64,000 nt of DNA, from positions 62,001 through 126,000 of the forward strand of contig NZ_CANMQQ010000008.1 in assembly GCF_947500045.1 (NCBI RefSeq), given 5' to 3'. How positions within the stretch are numbered: position 1 is the stretch's first letter; every line of letters begins with the position of its first letter. Source of the DNA: an uncultured Ruegeria sp. (GTDB taxonomy: Bacteria; Pseudomonadota; Alphaproteobacteria; Rhodobacterales; Rhodobacteraceae). A program made the position numbers and the translations under genes. The notes under the pieces were generated by a model. The model was not told the origin of the DNA. It searched no databases and saw only the letters and a program-made list of their open reading frames with translations. Positions 45,902-54,534 of this stretch are shown here, piece by piece.

Positions 45902-47902
45902 TTATGCTGCTTCGTTACTAAGATCTTTCAGGATGTCACCCAGAATGTCGTCACGCGATTTCTGTGGCTTTTGCTCGGCGATCTGCGCTGCAGCCCTGTC
46001 AGGCGAATGCGAGATGCTGAGTAACGTGTCTTTCTGCTCGGCCATGAAATCAGTCAGCGTGGCGCGAACGTTTTCCAAGACGGCGGCAATCTGATTTTCC
46101 TCGATGTCCTTGGTGATCGAGTTTGCTTCGGACGCGATCAGACGTGTGTAATCTGCGGCGTAGGCCTCGAAGCCTTTTCGGCGTTGCCACCAACGACGCC
46201 ACCATGTGCTTTGCAGGTCAAGCGCGATCGTGCGCCCGATCCCCAAAGGCGGTGGCACGCGCGGCACAATTGGGGCTTCGATGTTGAATTCACCCAGATG
46301 GTTGCCCAACAGCTTCTGGTACAGCGCTTCTATATCCGCTGCGGCGGACGCATATAGCACCCCGGCATCCTTGCGCATCGAACGCGCAAAGCTGAAGTAA
46401 GCGGCCTTTTGTAAGGTCCTTAATCCAGCTGGGTCGTATTGCCACGTGCCCTGTTCACCGTTTTGTTCCAGATGTGAGATCAGCGAATCCGTCGCGCGCT
46501 TGACAAAGTTTGCCTCGGCCGAGGCCAGTCTCTCTAACACTTTATCGCGCAGTTTGGTTGTCAGTTCCGAGGTCTTCTTTTCGTACTCGGCTGAAACTTT
46601 CGCGATCGCTTCATCGGGCGATGCGCCATCCAAATCCCGGACGATACCGTCCGATTTTGACAGCGTCTTGGCAACGGCCGTCGCTCGAATCTGACTGGCA
46701 ATGTTGCGCGCACGATGGCGCACGCGATCCAAAAGACGTGTCCCTGCGCCTTCGGCAATACGCTCATTCATTGCAAGCAGCAAATCAGGCAATCCGGAAA
46801 GCGCCCAGATCTTGTCCAGCGAAGCGGCTTGATCACCAAAACCAGCAGCCAGATAAAAGGTGTTCAGCGCGTCACGCGATTCTTCGGTCAGAATGTCCGG
46901 ATTTCCGGTAATCGCTGCCTCAGCCCAAAGCGCGCTGCCAAAGACAACGCTGGTACTTGCGTCAATGTTGTTCTGTTTCAGCGTGTCCTGAATACGATCC
47001 CGAATCTCTGGGACCTGATTGACCGGATCCGACAGCTCATCGATGCGGTTCACAAACAGAATGATCTGGCGGTTTTCGAACTGAGCGATAATCCGCATCA
47101 GCGCCATGTCCATTGTGGTCAGCGCCTGACTGGCGGCCAGAACGACGATACACACCTCTGATCCGCGCAGGCTGCGCAACGTGATCTGCTCACGCACCAT
47201 GAAGGTATCGTTTACACCGGGCGTATCGCAAAGTTTGAGCGATATCGGATATTGCGGGATATCCATATAAAGTTCTGCCGATTTGGTCACATCTGCAAAA
47301 CGGCCGGTCTTGGGATCGATATCCGGATCGTCTTCATCCCCAAGGCAAACATAGCGCTGAATCAATTCGTCATCGAAGTAATCGTACTGGTGGCTTTGTC
47401 CCAGAATTAGGTCGAAATGTTTGCCCAGCCGTTCTTCTGACTTGGCCTTCATTTCGCCAATCTGACGACGGATGTCATCCATCTCATCGTCAGCACCAGC
47501 GCGGTTGGCCAGCTCGCCCAGGCGCCCGCCCCCAACCATCAGATTGTCCCATTCTTCCTGTTCGAAGAAGGTGAATTTTGACCTGGTGTCCCCTTCCGTC
47601 CGGGTGTTGATGTTCAGCGTGGTAACTACTGATGTCCAAGGGTTCACATCTGACGGCAACAGGTTTGGCCGCCCCGCCAGAATGTTCACGATCGAAGATT
47701 TCCCGGCCTTCACCTGCCCCACCATTGTGACGCTTGCCGAAAAGTTTTCCATCTTGGTCTTGAGCGCAGCCAGCCGCGCGGATGAACGCGCATCCGCCAC
47801 CTCTGTCAGTTGATCGATCTGTGTCGTCAGCGAGGTCATTGTCTCTGTCATCTCGGACAGAGCCTCGTTTCCAACAGACAGAAGGTGGTCGTTACGCGCC
47901 AT
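45902..47902 (-). CDS. Dynamin-family GTPase, long type (copy D)
   Basis: 666 residues. P-loop GQVKAGKSS (62-70), LLPSDVNPWTSVVT with the switch Thr, DTPGVND, and NRID base motif; a full canonical set. Helical stalk-like segments follow. Near residues 560-580 a Trp/Arg cluster (STWWRRWWQRRKGFEAY) looks like an amphipathic, membrane-inserting paddle. The C-terminal helix is charged. It is a paralogue of copy B. It lies 2 bases after the small first gene of the operon and 8 bases before copy C, so it is translated in a tight unit. Probably assembles on the inner membrane. Confidence 0.88.
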   Translation of the reverse strand: MARNDHLLSVGNEALSEMTETMTSLTTQIDQLTEVADARSSARLAALKTKMENFSASVTMVGQVKAGKSSIVNILAGRPNLLPSDVNPWTSVVTTLNINTRTEGDTRSKFTFFEQEEWDNLMVGGGRLGELANRAGADDEMDDIRRQIGEMKAKSEERLGKHFDLILGQSHQYDYFDDELIQRYVCLGDEDDPDIDPKTGRFADVTKSAELYMDIPQYPISLKLCDTPGVNDTFMVREQITLRSLRGSEVCIVVLAASQALTTMDMALMRIIAQFENRQIILFVNRIDELSDPVNQVPEIRDRIQDTLKQNNIDASTSVVFGSALWAEAAITGNPDILTEESRDALNTFYLAAGFGDQAASLDKIWALSGLPDLLLAMNERIAEGAGTRLLDRVRHRARNIASQIRATAVAKTLSKSDGIVRDLDGASPDEAIAKVSAEYEKKTSELTTKLRDKVLERLASAEANFVKRATDSLISHLEQNGEQGTWQYDPAGLRTLQKAAYFSFARSMRKDAGVLYASAAADIEALYQKLLGNHLGEFNIEAPIVPRVPPPLGIGRTIALDLQSTWWRRWWQRRKGFEAYAADYTRLIASEANSITKDIEENQIAAVLENVRATLTDFMAEQKDTLLSISHSPDRAAAQIAEQKPQKSRDDILGDILKDLSNEAA

Positions 47903-47904
47903 GG

Positions 47905-48318
47905 TCAGCCTCCGGTACCAGTTGCAGCGAATTGGTTCCCTGCCCCGTCGGGTAAGCTCGCAAGCGTGTCAATGCGTGCGATCAGGTCCAATGCGTTACC
48001 GAGGATCACAGCCTCGGTTTGCGGTGAAATTGATTCGTATGCGAAAGAATCAGCCAAAACCTCGATGGAACTGAAACCTTCACCATTCTCCAGACAGGCG
48101 ACACGTCGCCCCGTTGGAAAATCATCTGACTTGTGGGCAGGCAATGGCATGCGGGCATTGGCCAGCAAATAGCGATTGCCTGCATGAGTTCTTAGTGCGA
48201 CGCCGAAACCTGTGCCAGGGTGCTGGCGGTTCAGGGTTTTCAGCTCGCCGATGAAACTATCACGAGCAAGACTTACAACGTCATGCTCGGAAGCAGCGGA
48301 TTTGATCTGGTTGGTCAC
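47905..48318 (-). CDS. Unrecognised small protein, first gene of the GTPase operon
   Basis: About 137 residues from a GTG at 48318 with AAGGG 8 bases before it; the frame remains open to 48399 but those residues look like leader sequence. No signal peptide or transmembrane helix. The core (GFGVALRTHAGNRYLLANAR, then VACLENGEGFSSIEVLADSF) suggests a compact alpha/beta or beta-barrel fold, with a helical end (NALDLIARIDTLASLPDGAG). No family recognised. It precedes the long GTPase D by 2 bases and is therefore surely co-translated with it; a partner or regulator is likely. Confidence 0.68.
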   Translation of the reverse strand: MTNQIKSAASEHDVVSLARDSFIGELKTLNRQHPGTGFGVALRTHAGNRYLLANARMPLPAHKSDDFPTGRRVACLENGEGFSSIEVLADSFAYESISPQTEAVILGNALDLIARIDTLASLPDGAGNQFAATGTGG

Positions 48319-49070
48319 GACAGAGACCCTTATTCTGGAGTTGAGCAGAAACTCGCACGGCGCCCGAAGGCAAAAAGACTCATTAACTCCTGCGCCCAAT
48401 CAATTACGATTACCGCGGTGTTATTTTGACGCGAATAGGATATTTTGGCGTTTGAAATGTGGCACAATTATGATTGCCACTCAATCTTAAGTAGAAAGCT
48501 TCAATTTACCTGCTTGCCGTGCCAGCGATTACCGGTGTCGTGGACAGAGCGAAACAAGAGGTAAATGCCGGGCTTGTTAACTTTAAAATTAGAATATAAC
48601 ATATTGTTTGCAATATTTAATTATTAGATACATGATGTCAGTTCAGGGCTCGATGTATTTGGGCTGAGGTTGCATATACTCTATTCTGAAACTCCTGCGG
48701 AATTACCCACACCCCAACGATGTCCGTCTCACTCAACGTATGCGAGATAATTTTTTACCCCTCAAACGGTCGCAATGTCCCCTAATTAGAAACAAAAAAT
48801 TGTCGAATATTTTCCACCTTGATCGAGTCATCAAGCGAGTGGTTACACCCTGCGCCCCTTGCTTTCATAGGCGGTTTAAGCACCATGCAAGCATCATATT
48901 TTGCTGTCATGCATCTGTGTTCCGCTCAAATAGAGCCCGGTGAAAAACAATTTGTCACTTCATTGTTTCCATAGACGCAATAATAATCTTGTGTTTTGCG
49001 CGACTTTACCTCTCGCACTCACGCAAAAGCTTTGCTATTCAGCGCCTCGTCGATGCTTCGGCATCAGGTT
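48319..49070. other. 750-base AT-rich region without a recognised gene
   Basis: Markedly AT-richer than the flanks; short open frames here look spurious. On the minus strand a candidate sigma70-like promoter (TTGTGC at 48467-48462, 17-base spacer, AATATC at 48444-48439) lies about 120 bases ahead of the first GTPase-operon gene. The plus-strand part must hold the tRNA-Leu promoter; a small hairpin (gatgc-ttcg-gcatc, about 49052-49066) directly precedes the tRNA. I found no integrase remnant or direct repeat of the tRNA 3' end by eye. Confidence 0.45.
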
Positions 49071-49155
49071 GCGGGTGTGGCGAAATTGGTAGACGCACCA
49101 GATTTAGGTTCTGGCGCCGCAAGGCGTGGGGGTTCAAGTCCCTCCACCCGCACCA
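49071..49155 (+). tRNA. tRNA-Leu (anticodon UAG)
   Basis: An 85-base sequence folds as a class II tRNA. The acceptor arms gcgggtg and cacccgc pair over 7 bases and the 3' end carries encoded ACCA. The anticodon stem is ccaga/tctgg with loop tttaggt, anticodon TAG at 49105-49107. It has a long variable arm (gcgccgcaaggcgt) and the T arm gggggttcaagtccctc. It reads CUN leucine codons, mainly CUA. A TetR-regulator gene ends 52 bases downstream on the other strand. Confidence 0.97.
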
Positions 49156-49207
49156 TAGTGTTTCCACATGACCTAAAGTGTCGATATGACGGCAAAGCTT
49201 GTCGCGT

Positions 49208-49825
49208 TCACTTGCCGTATCGGGCCAGAAACATGTCAACGGCCTGTAAGGCGACCTTGTCAATCTCACTCTGACTAAAACTGTTCTGAATTCCGAATGC
49301 AGCGCGTCCCCAAAGCCTGACTTTGCACAATTCCGAGAACTGCTCGGCGGCAATATTGACGTCCTCGACCACCAATTCTCCTTTGGCGACCGCCTTGGTC
49401 AGATATTCGGCCATTTGGCGCTGTCCGTTTTGCGGCCCGGCTTCATAAAATGCTTTGCCGAGCTCTGGGAATCTATCGCGCTCGGCAACGCAAATCCGAA
49501 AAACCTGCTGTGCAAAGTCCGAAACAAGAAAGGCCGTAAGCTGCGTAGCGGCAATTGTAAGTACCTCACGTGCGGGCTTTGTCTCATCAATCATCGACAA
49601 AATTCGCTCGGCCATCAGGCGACACTCTGTCTGGGCGACCTCGGTGAACAAAAGACGTTTGTCGGGGAAATAGCTATAAAGCGTCGCCTTGGACACGCCA
49701 GCTGCGCGCGCAATGTCATCGACGCTTGCACCTTCGAACCCATCCGCCATGAACACCTCTCGGGCCCCGCATAAAACCTGATCGAATTTGCGGCCTGTAC
49801 GCAGGATGGTTGCGGCTTGGGTCAT
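49208..49825 (-). CDS. TetR/AcrR-family transcriptional regulator
   Basis: 205 residues. The N-terminal helix-turn-helix has GARE-VFMADGFEGASVDDIA followed by ARAAGVSKATLYSYFPDKRL, the TetR consensus. The C-terminal ligand domain is mostly helical (ILSMIDETKPAREVLTIAAT) and includes RICVAERDRFPELGKAFYEA, as in AefR-like members. The upstream region contains a palindrome (49861-49872) about 36 bases before the ATG, suggesting autoregulation. The divergent AEC transporter gene 160 bases away is the likely co-regulated neighbour. Effector unknown. Confidence 0.93.
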   Translation of the reverse strand: MTQAATILRTGRKFDQVLCGAREVFMADGFEGASVDDIARAAGVSKATLYSYFPDKRLLFTEVAQTECRLMAERILSMIDETKPAREVLTIAATQLTAFLVSDFAQQVFRICVAERDRFPELGKAFYEAGPQNGQRQMAEYLTKAVAKGELVVEDVNIAAEQFSELCKVRLWGRAAFGIQNSFSQSEIDKVALQAVDMFLARYGK

Positions 49826-49860
49826 GATGTCTCCTGAAAGCGGTATGCGCCAACACTATA

Positions 49861-49872
49861 AACCGCTCGGTT
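49861..49872. promoter_or_regulatory. Palindromic operator candidate for the TetR regulator
   Basis: AACCG-CT-CGGTT is a perfect 5-base inverted repeat, of the accgnncggt type bound by many TetR-family proteins, in the divergent region 36 bases before the regulator's ATG. No binding evidence; assignment rests on symmetry and position. Confidence 0.5.
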
Positions 49873-49985
49873 CAGTTTCAACGCTTTTCACCTTAGTCGC
49901 GGTTTTGTCACCAGGCTGCACCATCAACTATTACATCGTTAAGCGTCGGCCTTGCGGCCCCCGCCAACCGTGCTAACACATTCCC

Positions 49986-50915
49986 ATGGTCGAAATATTT
50001 CTGCGTACCTTCCCCTTTTTCGCAATCATCGGCCTGGGATTCTGGGCCGGGCGCAGTCGTTTCTTCCCACCCGATGCGACCTTGTATCTGACTAAATTCG
50101 TATTCTTCTTTGCATTATCAGCGATGCTGTTTCGATTTGCAGCCACACTGCCCTTTGCCGAGATATTCGACGGCCGTCTGGTGATCGGGTATTTGATCGG
50201 CACCGTCTGCGTCTACGCGATTGCAATGGTTATCGCTTATCTGCGCAGTCTGGATCTACCCACAGCGGCGGTCGAGGCCCAGTGCGCCGCCATTGGCAAC
50301 GTCGGGTTTCTAGGTTTGCCGATGCTCGCACTTTTGTTCTCAGAAGCGGCCATTGGGCCTGTAATGCTGGTTCTGACTGTCGATCTAGTCGTTTTTTCTT
50401 CGCTGATCGTCATTCTGATTCATGTTGGACGCGATGGCCGTCTCAGTTTTGGAACAATACGGTTGATCGGGTTCGGCTTGCTGAAGAACCCGATGATCTT
50501 GTCGATTTCTGGAGGTTTGATTTGGTCTGCGCTGGAGATCCCGGTCCCTGCCCCATTGAACGATTTTCTGACCATACTTGGCGGAGCGGCCACCCCCAGT
50601 GCGCTGTTTGCCATCGGTGCATCCCTGGCGGATAAGTCGGCCGAGCGTATTCAGATCGCTGGGTGGCTTAGTTTTTGCAAACTGGTTCTTCATCCCCTTT
50701 TCGTCGCGCTTATGGTGATTTGGTTGATCCCTGTTGCCACCTTCCCGGCAATGGTTGCAATCGCAGCGGCTTCGCTTCCCGTTGCAGGCAATGTCTACAT
50801 GCTGGCCGCATATTATGGCGTGGCTCCACAACGCGCATCTGCGGCCATCCTGCTTTCGACCATGGCCAGCATACTGACCGTCCCACTGGTGATTGGCTGG
50901 GTCAGCGGCTACTGA
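49986..50915 (+). CDS. AEC-family transporter (auxin efflux carrier-like)
   Basis: 309 residues with about ten transmembrane helices in two five-helix halves, typical of the AEC/bile-acid-like fold. Recognisable parts are EIFLRTFPFFAIIGLGFWAG at the start, AIGNVGFLGLPMLALLF in the first half and PVAGNVYMLAAYYGVAP in the second, containing the unwound Pro-crossing regions. It probably exports or imports a small organic anion such as malonate or another carboxylate in the inner membrane. It is divergent from the TetR gene, which may control it. The formylglutathione hydrolase gene starts about 100 bases later. Confidence 0.9.
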   Translation: MVEIFLRTFPFFAIIGLGFWAGRSRFFPPDATLYLTKFVFFFALSAMLFRFAATLPFAEIFDGRLVIGYLIGTVCVYAIAMVIAYLRSLDLPTAAVEAQCAAIGNVGFLGLPMLALLFSEAAIGPVMLVLTVDLVVFSSLIVILIHVGRDGRLSFGTIRLIGFGLLKNPMILSISGGLIWSALEIPVPAPLNDFLTILGGAATPSALFAIGASLADKSAERIQIAGWLSFCKLVLHPLFVALMVIWLIPVATFPAMVAIAAASLPVAGNVYMLAAYYGVAPQRASAAILLSTMASILTVPLVIGWVSGY

Positions 50916-51016
50916 TCTTCACCTTTTCGAAAAATACGCCCGCCGAAAGCACCCGCACTTTACGTCGACGCTGCAGACCGTTAGCCATGGCACCGATACA
51001 ACGCAAGGATAGCTTG

Positions 51017-51850
51017 ATGGAAACCCTTTCGGAAAATGCCTGTTTTGGTGGTGTACAAGGCGTCTACCGCCACGCCTCCTCGGCTTGCAAATGTGACATG
51101 ACATTTGGACTTTTTCTTCCAGCCGAGGCCAAGGATGGCCCCGTTCCGGTTCTATGGTATCTGTCAGGACTGACCTGCACCCATGAAAACGCCATGACAA
51201 AGGCAGGTGCTCAGGGGTGGGCCGCGGAGCAGGGAATTGCGCTGGTGTTTCCAGATACCTCGCCGCGCGGCGCGGATGTTGCAGATCATGAAGATTACGA
51301 TCTCGGCCAAGGTGCCGGTTTCTATGTCAACGCCAACCAAAAACCCTGGGCACCCCATTTCAACATGTGGGATTATGTGGCCGAGGAATTACCCGCCCTG
51401 CTAACCGAAAACTTCGCGATTGATGCTGATCGTCAGGCAATCACCGGACACTCCATGGGCGGGCATGGTGCGTTAACTTTGGCGATGAACCTGCCCGGGC
51501 GGTACCGGTCGGTTTCGGCTTTCTCTCCGATTTCGAACCCGATGGGGGCGGATTGGGGTCGCAAACAGCTGAGCGCATATCTGGGCGATGATGAGGCTGC
51601 ATGGGCCAAACATGACGCGTCGCAAATGATGAAAAGCACCGGATTTGACGGCCCCGTGCTGATCGACACTGGTGCTAATGATCAGTTCATGGATCTGTTG
51701 CGCCCCGAAGCGTTGGCACAGGCAATAGCCGAGCGTCGCCAGCAGGCAACATATCGCCTGCAACCTGGCTATGACCATTCCTATTATTTCGTGTCCACCT
51801 TCATGGAGGATCACATTACCTTCCACGCCGAAGCGCTGTACGGGGACTAA
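51017..51850 (+). CDS. fghA: S-formylglutathione hydrolase
   Basis: 277 residues of the esterase D family with alpha/beta-hydrolase fold. It has VLWYLSGLTCTHENAMTKAG (oxyanion-side loop), FPDTSPRGADV, the nucleophile Ser in TGHSMGGHGALTLA, Asp in LIDTGANDQFM and His in GYDHSYYFVSTF. It hydrolyses S-formylglutathione to formate and glutathione, the last step of glutathione-dependent formaldehyde oxidation. The ATG has AAGGA 7 bases before it. The longer frame opening at 50675 would overlap the transporter gene. The transhydrogenase gene follows 3 bases later. No glutathione-dependent formaldehyde dehydrogenase is in the window. Confidence 0.94.
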   Translation: METLSENACFGGVQGVYRHASSACKCDMTFGLFLPAEAKDGPVPVLWYLSGLTCTHENAMTKAGAQGWAAEQGIALVFPDTSPRGADVADHEDYDLGQGAGFYVNANQKPWAPHFNMWDYVAEELPALLTENFAIDADRQAITGHSMGGHGALTLAMNLPGRYRSVSAFSPISNPMGADWGRKQLSAYLGDDEAAWAKHDASQMMKSTGFDGPVLIDTGANDQFMDLLRPEALAQAIAERRQQATYRLQPGYDHSYYFVSTFMEDHITFHAEALYGD

Positions 51851-51853
51851 GGC

Positions 51854-53314
51854 ATGAGCAAGTATGATTACGACCTGATTATCATCGGCTCGGGCCCTTC
51901 AGGGCGTGCTGCGGCCATTCAGGCGGGCAAATTGCAGCGCCGGGTACTTGTGATCGACCGCAAAGATCGGCTGGGTGGTGTTTCGGTTCATACCGGCACA
52001 ATCCCTTCGAAAACATTGCGGGAAACGGTGCTGAACTTGTCAGGATGGCGCGAACGCAGTTTTTATGGGCGCTCCTACCGGGTTAAGGATCAGATCAGTG
52101 CGGAAGATTTGAAAGCGCGTTTGCACATGACACTCGATCACGAAGTCGACGTGTTGGAGCATCAGTTTAACCGAAACCATGTGGAAACATTGAACGGGCT
52201 TGCCACATTCACAGGACCGCATGAGGTAGAAGTGGCAACGGACGCAGGCGAATCCACGCGTCTGACTGCGGCTAAGTTCCTGATTGCCACCGGCACAAAG
52301 ACTTATCGTCCCGACTATGTTCCGTTCAACGGCAAAACCGTTGTCGACGGGGATGATTTCCTTGAGATGGAAGAGATTCCGCGTTCGCTGTGCGTGATCG
52401 GTGCCGGTGTGATCGGCGTTGAATATGCCACCATGTTTTCGGCACTTGATGTCCGCGTGACGCTGATTGAACCGCGCGAGACATTTTTGGATTTCATTGA
52501 CAAGACACTGATCCACGACTTCACGCATCAGATCCGCGAAAACGGCGTGGATTTGCGGTTGGGCTCAGCCGTCGAAAAGATTGAAGATACCAGAGGCCAT
52601 GTCGAGGTCACCCTAGATAACGGGCGCCACGTGCGGGCTGAGATGCTTTTGTTTGCGGCAGGCCGCATGGGGGCGACTTCGGCCCTCAATCTTGACGCTG
52701 TCGGAATTGAAACCGACCACCGCAACCGTATCAGCGTTGACAGCAAGACCTATCAGACTTCGGTTTCACATATCTATGCAACAGGAGATGTCATTGGGCA
52801 TCCCTCGCTGGCCTCTACGTCGATGCAGCAAGGGAGGGTCGCGGCCTGCCATGCATTGGAAACACCGACTTTGCCGGAAAGCCCGTGGTATCCGTATGGG
52901 ATTTACTCGGTGCCCGAAATCTCAACCTGTGGCATGTCCGAGGAAGAATTGCAGGAGCGCGGAATACCCTATGAAGTAGGTGTGGCCCGATTCCGCGAAA
53001 CCTCGCGCGGGCACATCATGGGGTTGGAACATGGCATGCTGAAAATGCTGTTCTCTCTCAAAACTCGCAGGGTTCTGGGTGTGCAGATCGTGGGTGAAGG
53101 TGCAACCGAATTGATCCACATCGCGCAGGCGGTGCTGAACCTGAAAGGCACGGTGGATTACTTCGTTCAGAACACATTCAACTATCCCACTCTGGCTGAG
53201 GCTTATAAGATCGCCGGTCTGGATGCGTTTAACCGGATGCCTATTCCCGAGGAATTCAAGGTGCGCAAAACACCCTCGAAGGCGAAGCAATCTGCACAGG
53301 CCAAAGAGGCGTGA
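51854..53314 (+). CDS. sthA: Soluble (Si-specific) NAD(P)+ transhydrogenase
   Basis: 486 residues of the flavoprotein disulfide reductase fold. The FAD motif is [20 protein letters not shown], then [20 protein letters not shown], where the redox-active CxxxxC of true disulfide reductases is absent, as in SthA. The NAD(P) motif is [20 protein letters not shown], and [20 protein letters not shown] contacts FAD. The C-terminal interface has [20 protein letters not shown]. It moves reducing equivalents between NADPH and NAD+ in the cytoplasm. It lies 3 bases after fghA and overlaps the YaiI gene by 4 bases (gtga), so the three are likely co-transcribed. Confidence 0.93.
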   Translation: MSKYDYDLIIIGSGPSGRAAAIQAGKLQRRVLVIDRKDRLGGVSVHTGTIPSKTLRETVLNLSGWRERSFYGRSYRVKDQISAEDLKARLHMTLDHEVDVLEHQFNRNHVETLNGLATFTGPHEVEVATDAGESTRLTAAKFLIATGTKTYRPDYVPFNGKTVVDGDDFLEMEEIPRSLCVIGAGVIGVEYATMFSALDVRVTLIEPRETFLDFIDKTLIHDFTHQIRENGVDLRLGSAVEKIEDTRGHVEVTLDNGRHVRAEMLLFAAGRMGATSALNLDAVGIETDHRNRISVDSKTYQTSVSHIYATGDVIGHPSLASTSMQQGRVAACHALETPTLPESPWYPYGIYSVPEISTCGMSEEELQERGIPYEVGVARFRETSRGHIMGLEHGMLKMLFSLKTRRVLGVQIVGEGATELIHIAQAVLNLKGTVDYFVQNTFNYPTLAEAYKIAGLDAFNRMPIPEEFKVRKTPSKAKQSAQAKEA

Positions 53315-53766
53315 CAACGCTTTATATCGATGGTGACGCCTGCCCGGTGAAGGCCGAAGCTGAACGGGTGGCGACCCGGCACAAGGTGCCGATGGTTTTG
53401 GTCTCGAACGGTGGGCTGCGCCCATCAGCCAACCCGCTGGTACAGGTGGTGGTTGTCTCCGCGGGGGCGGATGAGGCGGACAAATGGATCGCCGAGCGTT
53501 GCGGCCCGGGTGATATTGTTGTGACGTCAGACATTCCGCTTGCCGCAAAATGCGTTGAAGCCGAGGCCCGTGTACTGCGCCCTAGTGGCGAGGCATTCAC
53601 CGCGGCCAATATTGGTCAACAACTCGCTATGCGCGACTTGATGGCGGACCTTCGTGCCGCCAATCCATTGGGAGCTGGCGGTGGAGGTAAGCCGTTTGGT
53701 AAAGCAGACCGATCGCGGTTTCTGGACGTGCTTGAGCGGGAAGTCCGTGCCGCCTTGCGCGGATAG
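53311..53766 (+). CDS. YaiI/YqxD-family (DUF188) protein
   Basis: 151 residues beginning with GTG that overlaps the sthA stop. The start ([19 protein letters not shown]), a central [18 protein letters not shown] and [20 protein letters not shown] are the DUF188 signatures; Asp residues suggest a PIN-like metal-binding site. The family's function is unknown; the PIN-like resemblance hints at nucleic-acid hydrolysis. The C-terminus holds [20 protein letters not shown], common in this family. Confidence 0.92.
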   Translation: MTTLYIDGDACPVKAEAERVATRHKVPMVLVSNGGLRPSANPLVQVVVVSAGADEADKWIAERCGPGDIVVTSDIPLAAKCVEAEARVLRPSGEAFTAANIGQQLAMRDLMADLRAANPLGAGGGGKPFGKADRSRFLDVLEREVRAALRG

Positions 53767-53779
53767 CACTCCCGCCGGT

Positions 53780-53840
53780 CAGAGGCGCATCAAAGATGCG
53801 CAACTTTCCGTTGGGCGTGGCAGCGCGTGCCGCGCTGCGG
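53780..53840 (+). other. Two tandem hairpins after the YaiI gene
   Basis: gcgcatc-aaa-gatgcgc (53785-53801) and gcagcgcg-tgc-cgcgctgc (53820-53838) are perfect 7- and 8-base-pair stems. The first is followed by a weak T-rich stretch. They may end the fghA-sthA-yaiI transcript before the HAD gene at 53913. Confidence 0.45.
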
Positions 53841-53912
53841 TTGGCGCTTGCATATCCGCTGCGCGCTTGGTTCAGTCGGCGATAATTGTATTGGATCGAA
53901 CTGGACTGCAGC

Positions 53913-54533
53913 ATGGCCATCGAAGCTGTCGTATTTGATATCGGAAACGTACTGATCGAATGGCAGCCCGAGCGCTACTATGATCGCGTCATCGGAGAGG
54001 ATCGTCGTCAAGCCATGTTTGCCGAGGTCGATCTACATGGAATGAACGATCTGGTCGATCAGGGCCATCACTTCACGGATACGATTTACAGGTGGGCAGA
54101 CAAGTACCCTGAGTGGCGCGATGAAATTCGGATGTGGCACGACAACTGGATTGAACTGGCTGCGCCTGACATCCCACACTCTGTGCGACTTCTACGCGCG
54201 TTGCGCGCCAGGAAGGTTCCGATCTTTGCCCTGACCAATTTTGGGGTGCAGAATTTCGATTATGCCACCACGGTCTATCCGTTCCTGAATGAGTTTGATC
54301 GACTGTATGTCTCGGGCCGGATGAAGGCAGTGAAGCCTCATATGCCGATATACGAGATGGTCGAAGCCGATTGTGGTACCCAACCATCTGCGCTTTTGTT
54401 CGCTGACGACAGGATTGAAAACATCGATACGGCCAAGGCGCGGGGATGGCAAACACACCATTTCCTCGATCCACAAGGATGGGCGGATCGATTGGTTTCA
54501 GAAGGGCTGTTGACCAAGGAAGAGGCTGTTTAA
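53913..54533 (+). CDS. HAD-superfamily hydrolase, YihX-like
   Basis: 206 residues. Motif I is VVFDIGNVLIEWQPERYYDR with the nucleophilic Asp; the second Asp of the DxD pair is Gly, as in the YihX-like HAD-IA branch. Motif II lies in VPIFALTNFGVQNF, Lys in MKAVKPHMPIYEMV and the acidic motif IV in LLFADDRIENIDTAKARGW. It is probably a phosphatase acting on a small sugar phosphate or similar. The ATG at 53913 is chosen because the earlier TTG (53886) gives an unusual extension. Convergent with the MFS gene, with only one base between the stops. Confidence 0.9.
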   Translation: MAIEAVVFDIGNVLIEWQPERYYDRVIGEDRRQAMFAEVDLHGMNDLVDQGHHFTDTIYRWADKYPEWRDEIRMWHDNWIELAAPDIPHSVRLLRALRARKVPIFALTNFGVQNFDYATTVYPFLNEFDRLYVSGRMKAVKPHMPIYEMVEADCGTQPSALLFADDRIENIDTAKARGWQTHHFLDPQGWADRLVSEGLLTKEEAV

Positions 54534-54534
54534 G

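Noticed and set aside
48740..48943. 67-codon open frame in the AT-rich gap
   Set aside because: No ribosome site, no recognisable composition of a real protein, and rich in rare arrangement of His/Cys/Arg.
48319..49155. Genomic island integrated at tRNA-Leu
   Set aside because: The cluster lies on the 5' side of the tRNA, and I saw no integrase and no repeat of the tRNA 3' end, so the usual signature is missing.
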